Shown here: one piece after another, positions 57,301-64,000 of the stretch | How the letters are laid out: every line of letters starts with the position of its first letter | Position numbering within the stretch: the stretch's first letter is position 1 | Origin: Nymphaea colorata | Taxonomy: Eukaryota > Streptophyta > Magnoliopsida > Nymphaeales > Nymphaeaceae | Direction of reading: 5' to 3' | Length of the DNA: 64,000 bases | Assembly: GCF_008831285.2 (NCBI RefSeq) | Contig: NC_045140.1 | Coordinates: 19,094,370 to 19,158,369, forward strand | The notes under the pieces: model-generated | What the model was told of the DNA's origin: nothing | Databases searched by the model: none | What the model saw: the letters and a program-made list of their open reading frames with translations, nothing else | Position numbers and translations under genes: made by a program

Positions 57301-58830
57301 TGAATGGTGAGTTTGACTATTTATACCAAAATGTGCACCATTTATACTAAAAGTGATATTTATACCAAGATGTCTAAAATGGAGAAATTATGCACCATTG
57401 GTTGTCATTGTTTGATATCTTTACCACGGTGGTGATTGGATTGCAATTAAGAAATACTCTAAGCTAGATGGGAATGTCAGGGGGAGTGTTGAAGATAGTT
57501 AGCAAACTGATGACTTGAACTTGGATCCGTATATGACTGGGTCTGTGAGGTGACTCATCGACTCGGTCGAGTATTCAAATAACCATAATGTAAGTCACTG
57601 CAGCTGAATCGAGTGAGTTAGGGGCGAGCAGGACCAAGTCAGGCCGAGTCTGGCTGAGTTAGTGGTAAGCCGGAACGAGTTAGGGATGAGTTGGTTCAAC
57701 CTTGACTTGTGGCCAGATTTCTTGACAATCTGAGCTGATTCGGGTGATTCTCTAGTCAGCTCAGCGTGTTTGCCAACTATTGTGTTGGAATAATTGATGT
57801 ATCGTAGATAATCTCTTGTCATTTTTATGATTCTCATTTTTTAGTTTTCTTTGATTCCTCACCAAATTCATTGTGATCATTATCCTTTCTCAAAATCTCC
57901 AAACAAAGAGTTTAGTGGTTGTTCTTGCTTGGGTATTTTACATTGAACACTAATTTCACGGTTTTAGTGGGTAATTTGAGAAGCATACGAAAACCTAAAG
58001 CTCCTATTTCTTAATTAGAAATAAAAAACTTAGGAAGTTGTTCCTTTTTTGCCACAGATGGTAAAGTTTGATATCTTTACCACGGTGGTGATTGGATTAC
58101 AATTAAGAAATACTCTAATTTCCCACAACAATGAAGTCTATTGAACGAATTATGATATGTGGTACGTCGAAAAATTCTATAGTTGAATTATATATATATA
58201 TATATGTATGTATATATTGCTGTTATTCGATTATAGATGTCAATATATTCTATTTGAATCGGACATTCGATCAAATCATTTTAGAAAAAAACATATATAA
58301 AAAATAATAATATTTGATTAAAAAATTAGATTAGTTTTAAATTCAAAAATTACATCCATTTAGATTCAGATTTGAATATACATAAATATCTGACCAAACA
58401 CGGATATAGATTCAGATTGGATTCATTTTTCACCAAGTATCATATATTTAATGCTATCATAGTTTGAAAATCAGGCAAATTCAGTTTAAAATTTGAATTG
58501 GAATTCAGATATGAGTGTAAAAATAGGATTCATATCATATTTGGATTGTGAAATCAAATTTTAGATTTAAGTTCAAATATAACTATTTTTGTTCGTATTT
58601 GAATTGAATATGTAAAAGATGTGATTAAGGGCATATTCGATTCAAATATGATTCGTCCACATCCATACGTGGACATTTAAATTAAAAATGACCGCATGTA
58701 TTGTATTGCACCACGAGTTGATTGACTATAGTTTTTAATCACAAAATATTATTTGTGAGAATCTTGAGCATCGCAGGAAGCATAAATAGCCAGAATACAC
58801 GAAGTTCTAAAACGGGCAGAGAGATAGAGG
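54360..58830. repeat. three to four tandem copies of a composite spacer repeat
   Basis: Between GH3-3 and GH3-4 the same pieces recur in order: an AT-rich ATTCAAAT repeat; a GH3-upstream-like piece (CACGAGTTGATTGACTATGG, GAGCATCGCAGGATG, ACCATTGGCTATGGACGTTG, CAGAATACACGAAGTTCT); the ATAAAAGTAC/TTATTACATTTAATTTC piece; then copia RNase H tail and LTR. Approximate copies: 54360-55424, 55425-56980, 56990-58200, and a last partial one (58220-58830) that leads straight into GH3-4. LTR parts are 54660-55420, 56253-56976 and a rearranged 57487-58190. No protein gene. Confidence 0.7.
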
Positions 58831-58898
58831 AGAGAGAGGGCCGCGGGAGAACGGAGGAAGCAGACGTACAACTTGAAGACGGAAAAACCGACAGAGAA

Positions 58899-59160
58899 AT
58901 GGAGATGTTGGTGTTGATGGAAGAGATGACCAACAACATCGACGGAGAGCAGGAGAAGTTGCTGGCCGATATCCTCTCCCTGAATGCCCACACCGAGTAC
59001 CTACAGAGGCATGGTCTTGCCGGGAAAACCGACCGGGAGTCATTCAAGACGAAGCTGCCCGTCGTTACCTATGAAGACATCCGGCCGGACATCCATCGTA
59101 TAGCAAACGGTGATCGCTCTCCCATCTTGTCCGCCCTTCCCCTTTACCACTTCCTTTGCA

Positions 59161-59202
<42 letters not shown>

Positions 59203-61179
59203 AAGTTAAAGAACAGAACGGGAAGAAAAATAATAACGTCGGATGGGAGTCGATTGATTGTGGCTTTTTAATTTTATTGCAGCTCCGGCACGTCAGGTGG
59301 TGAGAAGAAGATGCTGCCACTGGTAGAAGGAGATCACGACAGAGTGGAGATGGTAGATAGGTTTATGGGTAGCCTGATGAACAGGTATCTTCTTAAGACG
59401 TGAAAGTACACATACCAATACTAAAGGCATCGCCATGCATGCTAATGCACCTGCAACAACTGATTTTAAATGATTCCTTTTTTAGTTTTTCACCATCAAA
59501 TTGAAGTCATATATAACGAATCAAATTTACATTTATTATATTTATCTATATCCAAATTGGAATACAAATCAAATGTCATTTCGGTGTGCCTTGTTGAACA
59601 AAAAATTGTCATTCTCTCTAGGCATGGCTCTGGTTTGAAGCATGGCAAGAACCTCAACTTTGTCCACGTTAGAAAAGAGAGGGAGACGGGTGCAGGCATT
59701 CCAGTTCGCTCAGTTGTTACAAGCTGGTACAAGAGCAGTCACTTCCTTTCCAAGCACCATCGTTACAGCACCACCAACACCAGCCCGATCGCCTCTATAC
59801 ATTGCACAGACATGTTCCAGAGCATATACTCGGAGCTGCTCGCCGGCCTGGCCGACCGGCTGTCCGTCGTCCAGCTGTGCTCCACCTTCACGCTGGTTCT
59901 GGTCCAGGCCATCCATTTCCTTGAGCGCCACTACCAGGACCTGGCGAGGGACATTGAGAAGGGGACGGTTGATCCACGAATCACAGACGAAGATGTTCGG
60001 GCAGCGCTGGAGACGAGATTGACACCTGACCCCGAGAACGCAGCACTTATAAGAAAGGAGTGTGGACGTGGGCAATGGAAGGGCATCATAAGAAGGATCT
60101 GGCCCAATGCCGAGTACTTGGCAGCCACGGCGACGGGGAGTATGAGTCCCTACGTCCCTGTCTTGGATTTTTATAGCGATGGTCTGCCACTGGTTAGCCT
60201 TCTCTATGCATCGTCCGAGTGCTTCTTCGGGCTCAACTTGAACCCTTTCTGTAAGCCAGAGGACGTCGCCTACACCATCCTCCCTTATTTGGCCTATTTT
60301 GAGTTTCTGCCAGTCGAAACACCGGAAAGTTGCCTGCAGCCGTCGGAGCTCGTGAATTTGGCTGATGTTCAGATGGGGAAGGAGTACGAGATAGTGGTGA
60401 CCACTTACTCAGGTACGAATCTACCCTTGTTTTCGCATTCAAATGTATGTTGCTGTGATTGCCTGTTCTATTCATGGTTAATCTTTCATCATATATAGAG
60501 GTGCTCAATACCGGAGTTAATTCGAAATCTTGGGCCGCACCGTGAACGGCATTAATATGTAAATAAGCAAACAAACACAGCTGACTCTGTTGTTCTCACA
60601 TTACCAGGTCTTTACCGTTACAGAGTGGGAGACATCCTTAGAGTCGTGGGTTTCTATAACAAGGCGCCCCAATTCAAGTTTGTTTGCCGTGGCGATGCTG
60701 TGTTGAGCCTCGATATAGAAAAAACCAGTGAGGCAGATCTGCAGAAAGCAGTGGCGGCGGCGGAGGCCGCTCACCTTATTCCACACAACACGAGGGTGGC
60801 GGAATTTACTAGTTACGCCGATGCGACCACCGTTCCAGGCCACTACGTCATTTACTGGGAACTCTCACCAACAACAGATCAGACGGAGGGCCTTCCAGCT
60901 GATTATGTGATGGAGCAGTGTTGTGTGGTAATTGAGGAATCATTGGATTTATCTTATAAAGAAATGCGTGTTTACGACAGATCCATTGGGCCGCTAGAAA
61001 TCAAGGTAGTGAAGAATGGCACTTTCGACAGACTCATGGACTTTGCTGTATCTAGTGGTGCTTCCGTGTCTCAGTACAAACCTCCTAGGTGTGTTAAATC
61101 TGCTTCGATCCTGCAAATTTTAGATGCAGCGGTTGTTTCTGCCCATTTCAGTCCTGGTCCGCCAAGTTGGTCTAAGTAG
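58899..61179 (+). CDS. GH3: GH3-4: GH3-family acyl-acid amido synthetase, 4 exons, mosaic
   Basis: Exons 58899-59161, 59283-59384, 59622-60412, 60608-61179; 575 residues, with SSGTSGGE, YASSEC and YRYRVGDI intact. Exon 1 and intron 1 look like GH3-1 (AGKTDRESFKTKLP, VTYEDIRPDIHRIANGD, HFLC; intron word CCAACAAGTTAAAGAACAGA). From exon 2 onward it follows GH3-2, including introns 2 and 3 and the 3' flank. The switch falls between 59328 (A, as in GH3-1) and 59331 (A, as in GH3-2). Private changes include KERET for KEWET, FGLNL for FGINL, and GLPADY for GFLADY. The MEM start is chosen by conservation; the frame is open upstream to 58722. No TATAAAG is in the aligned place (GATAGAG), but CATAAATA lies at about 58780. 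Likely hormone-conjugating enzyme; substrate unproven. Confidence 0.92.
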
Positions 61180-61365
61180 CGCTGCAGCATCGTCGTCTCC
61201 ATCTGGCAGACACTCATGGATTGAAGTCTCAAGTGCAAGAGATTTACACATATTTCACTGTTTGTATTAAATAAATGAGGATTCCTCTTTTTGGTGCAGG
61301 GTTGAATGTATTTTTTGTTCTTTTTTTGAATTAATATGTAACAGAATAAGGTAAGCGTCTACATA

Positions 61366-61371
61366 AATAAA
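61366..61371 (+). terminator. poly(A) signal of GH3-4
   Basis: AATAAA in CATAAATAAAAG, 187 bp after the stop, same context as GH3-2. Confidence 0.55.
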
Positions 61372-61479
61372 AGAGTATTTGATGGAAAACGTGGAACGAG
61401 AGTGCCCATTTCTTCTTTGCGTTTCGCGGATGAGGCGACGCCGATGGGCCGGTGCGGCGGTCTGGCCCATGGAAGAGAG

Positions 61480-61914
61480 AGAGACAAGTCAAAAGGGAAC
61501 GATGATTATTATGGCTTAGTCCATGATTTTAAATAAAAAAATAAATAAAATGTTATGTTTAAAATATATATAATGTATTCATAATAAATAATATATTAAA
61601 ATATATTAAATATAACCATAAGCGAGTACCGGCAAGCCGTTGGGTACCCTGAACCTACGCCCACGTAAGTTAGTCCAGGTTGTGCGAAGAGAATTCAAAA
61701 CGTAAACTTATCACCTACCAGTCCTTGCCCCTACCATTGTGCCAACAAGAACAGATTTTTCATCAAGCTTTTGAGTCCACAAAATAAATAATTATTACAT
61801 GACGAACTGAGATTGTAAGTGCTTCTATGGATTGCAATTTGCAATTCAGAACATCTACATAACAAATCGGAGGATTCATCTACGTAACAAATGGGAGGAT
61901 TACGTTGTAATACT
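61480..61914. other. spacer after GH3-4
   Basis: AT-rich to 61620, then sequence with GAGTACCGGCAAGCC and CCTACGCCCACG words resembling a dispersed repeat. Nothing coding was identified except the open frame that continues into the next block. Confidence 0.45.
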
Positions 61915-62330
61915 AAGTTCTGGATATTCAGAGCCTTCGCCAAAGGTTTCTTTAAGTTCAATCAAACCCTTCGACAAAAAAGAAGTGGGTTCCGTTGTAA
62001 TACTAAGAGAGCCCTACCGCCAACAGCCGGAAATGTAAGATAAATATTTATTTATATTGCATGCTTGGTTATATAGTCTCTTGATTGCATACCATCCATT
62101 AGACGATGCAAAATTATAGTCCACTTACAAACAATAACACAGTCAATAGTTTTGAATGTTTTGCACGCAGACATATACACATCTGCTAAGTATTCGGCCT
62201 CATCTATTGACGAAAAGTCTGTAATATCTTCACAAGCTCAGATTGACTCACTGTTCGCTGGTTATGTTTTTTGTTTCAGGTTCGATAACCTGTCTTTGAT
62301 ACCACCGTTGAAACTTTGAGGTTCCGCTCG
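61915..62330 (+). repeat. B-type GH3 downstream block, copy 2, with possible exon relic
   Basis: Counterpart of 45190-45620. The frame YSEPSPKVSLSSIKPFDKKE and on to YRQQPEM is open here from 61832 to the TAA at 62038. A GTAAG lies at 62035 and a TTTCAG at about 62279, as if an intron lay between. Not assigned to a family. Confidence 0.6.
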
Positions 62331-62839
62331 CTGTTTTGAAACTGCATGAAGATAAATCTATGTCGCCTGGTACATGGTATCCCGACTTGATTTGCGCTCG
62401 AAAAACAAGGATTCGAATCAGCCCGATAAATTTATCGGGCTGGCTCGGGTGGACTCCATTAGGGTCTGATAATTGGTTTTTTATTCTTTATTAAGTTATA
62501 TATGTTTATAATATTTGATTATAATTATATATTTATGTATTATTTTGTATAAAAATATTTTTTTAAATTTAATCGGGTCAAATTCAAACTAAGTTTTCTG
62601 AGTTGGATCGAATCAGCACCCAGTTTTTGAATACCAGGTCGACCTGAACTCGACTCATTATTGGGTTAAGTCAAAGCCAAGTTTACCTGCAGGGTCGGCG
62701 ACGGGACTTATGGTAGGAAGAAGTCACTATCTCCTACCACACACAAAGTTAACGGCGGCTGATTGTTGACGCAGGAGTCAGGACCCTATAGTACCTCTTT
62801 ACGGCATGGCATGGTGGGTATTTTATACTTCAGAGGACC

Positions 62840-62876
<37 letters not shown>

Positions 62877-63196
62877 CATGTAAAGAAAAATAAAAACGAT
62901 AAATGTGTATTGCCAAATGTACTTTTGTATTTGATAACACTCAGCAGTTGATTGACTAATTTTTAATTATAAAATATATTATTTATGACAGTTTTTAGCA
63001 TACCGAATGTGAAAAAAACCATTAACTAGTAGGAATGGTTTCAGGAAGTCAGCGACGAAGTCATCGTGTTCAGATTGTTAAAAATGAATGTATTGTGAAC
63101 TAACAAAAAAGTAATGAACGTAGAGAGGCTCAGAGGTGGAGCAAAGAGGAGGAAGCAGCAAGTTAAAAGCGAAGTCGTAGCGAGTCCGAGCGGAAG
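62331..63196. other. spacer and upstream flank of psi2
   Basis: 62430-62690 contains GGGCTGGCTCGGGTGG and GACCTGAACTCGACTCA words typical of degenerate dispersed repeats. A TA tract is at 62842-62875. From about 62900 (TGTATTGCCAAATGTACTTT, TATAAAATATATTATTTATGA) the sequence matches the flank upstream of GH3-1 near 34925-35020. Confidence 0.55.
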
Positions 63197-63366
63197 CTGG
63201 AGATGTTGTGAGTGGATGGAAGAGATGTCCAACAACGTCGATGGAGAGCAGGCGAAGGTGCTCGCCGACATCCTCTTCTTGAATGCCCACTCCGAGCACC
63301 TGCAGAGGCATGGTCTTGCCGGAAAAACAGAGCGGAAGTCATTCAAGACGAAGCTGCCCGTCGTTA
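63197..63366 (+). pseudogene. GH3-psi2: truncated exon-1 fragment
   Basis: The usual ATGGAGATG start is CTGGAGATG, and ATG-TTG is followed at once by TGA because of a small indel. After that, MEEMSNNVDGEQAKVLAD and on to SFKTKLPVV is readable. Homology stops after GTCGTTA at 63366, the same base as in psi1, and the same repeat (TAAAAATAGGATT) follows. Exons 2-4 are absent. Non-functional. Confidence 0.88.
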
Positions 63367-64000
63367 TAAAAATAGGATTGATATCAGATTTGGATTGTGA
63401 AATTAGATTTTAGATTTAGATTCAAATGTAACAATTTTTGGTGTTGAAGTTTAACAACTGGGCTGATTCCCGAGTCAGCTTGACAGTTTAACAACTTTGG
63501 TGTTGAAGGAATAGTTGTATCGTAGCTAATCTGTTGCCATTTTCATCATGATCACTTTTTAATTTGCTTTGATCCCTTACCTAATTCATTGTGAAAGTTA
63601 TCCTTTCTCAAAATCGCCAAACAAAGAGTTTGGTGGTTATTCTTGCTTGGGTATTTTACATTGACACCAATTTCATGGTTTTAGTGGGTATTTTGAGAAG
63701 CATAGAAAACCGTTAGGAAGTTGTTCCTTTTTTGCCATAGACGGCCAATTGCTTTGAACCATCAACATCCTCAAGAAAATAGGCCAGGAGCTAAAGCTAT
63801 CGTTCAAACCCAAGAAAGTACAAGAGAAGGGAAACACAAGTCATGGCCAAAAACATGTGGTAGACATGTCACGTAGTTTAAGTCTCTTGGATTAATTATG
63901 ATATGGTATGAGGTACCTCAAGAAATCTATAGTTGAGCTGATTATATATATATATATATATTACATTTTCGGTCTGGTAATATTGGCAAAAACTTTAGAC
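63367..64000. repeat. AT-rich repeat and LTR relic at the window edge
   Basis: 63367-63440 is the TAAAAATAGG AT-rich repeat. From about 63445 the sequence follows the LTR relic (TCATTGTGAAAGTTATCC, TTTTAGTGGGTA, GAAGTTGTTCC, ending AAATCTATAGTTGAGCTG at 63940), in the same order as 50500-50989 just before GH3-3. A TA tract is at 63944-63961. The last 40 bases are unassigned. Confidence 0.65.

Noticed and set aside
1..64000. tRNA, rRNA, CRISPR or operon-type features
   Set aside because: No cloverleaf-like A/B box pair, rRNA core or regularly spaced repeat array was seen by eye; the window is a plant nuclear region where the last two are not expected. A tRNAscan-SE and Infernal run would settle the RNA genes.

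Overview
This is nuclear DNA of a flowering plant. The genes are rich in GT-AG introns, the proteins match plant families, the mobile elements are plant Ty1/copia retrotransposons with initiator-tRNA-Met primer sites, and the spacers are AT-rich and full of microsatellites. The species cannot be named from sequence alone. The window has two halves.

The left half (1-32.5 kb) holds three conserved housekeeping genes. They are a ten-exon NAD(P)-binding Rossmann protein with a mitochondrial-type N-terminus (+, 965-14453); FTSHI3, a chloroplast-type FtsH homologue without the zinc-protease domain (-, 17340-22083); and a RabGAP/TBC protein of the PAM1 / At3g02460 type (+, 26627-32435). From memory, the Arabidopsis relatives of these three lie in two paired places (At5g15910/At5g15930 and At3g02450/At3g02460), so this block looks like the undivided ancestral order. 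A young copia element (7832-13129, 5-bp duplication ATATA) sits antisense in intron 8 of the Rossmann gene. Its pol frame is open, but gag is broken.

The right half (33-64 kb) is a tandem cluster of acyl-acid amido synthetases of the GH3 family (auxin-amido synthetase type). Four copies, all +, have exons of exactly 263, 102, 791 and 572 nt, and each encodes 575 residues: GH3-1 (35203-38256), GH3-2 (41978-44276), GH3-3 (51079-53502) and GH3-4 (58899-61179). Two exon-1 pseudogene fragments (45900-49534 and 63197-63366) end at the same breakpoint. The first of these is split by a second copia element (46038-49505, duplication AGTCA) that has lost the end of pol. Shared flanks show that the order A-B-pseudogene was duplicated as a block (GH3-1, GH3-2, psi1, then GH3-3, GH3-4, psi2). 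The 5' halves of the genes group differently (1 with 4, 2 with 3) from the 3' halves (1 with 3, 2 with 4), which indicates gene conversion or unequal crossing-over, with a sharp junction inside exon 2 of GH3-4.

The spacers between GH3 genes are made of repeated pieces: a decayed copia tail (RNase H remnant, polypurine tract, LTR of about 700 bp), an AT-rich repeat, and gene-less copies of the GH3 upstream region. The right edge of the window repeats the sequence that lies just upstream of GH3-3, so a further GH3 copy may begin just outside it.

The likely biology is local amplification of a hormone-conjugating enzyme family, with promoters and 5' coding ends exchanged between copies. No wholly new gene system was recognised. 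The most notable points are the mosaic GH3 array and its repeat-embedded promoters.
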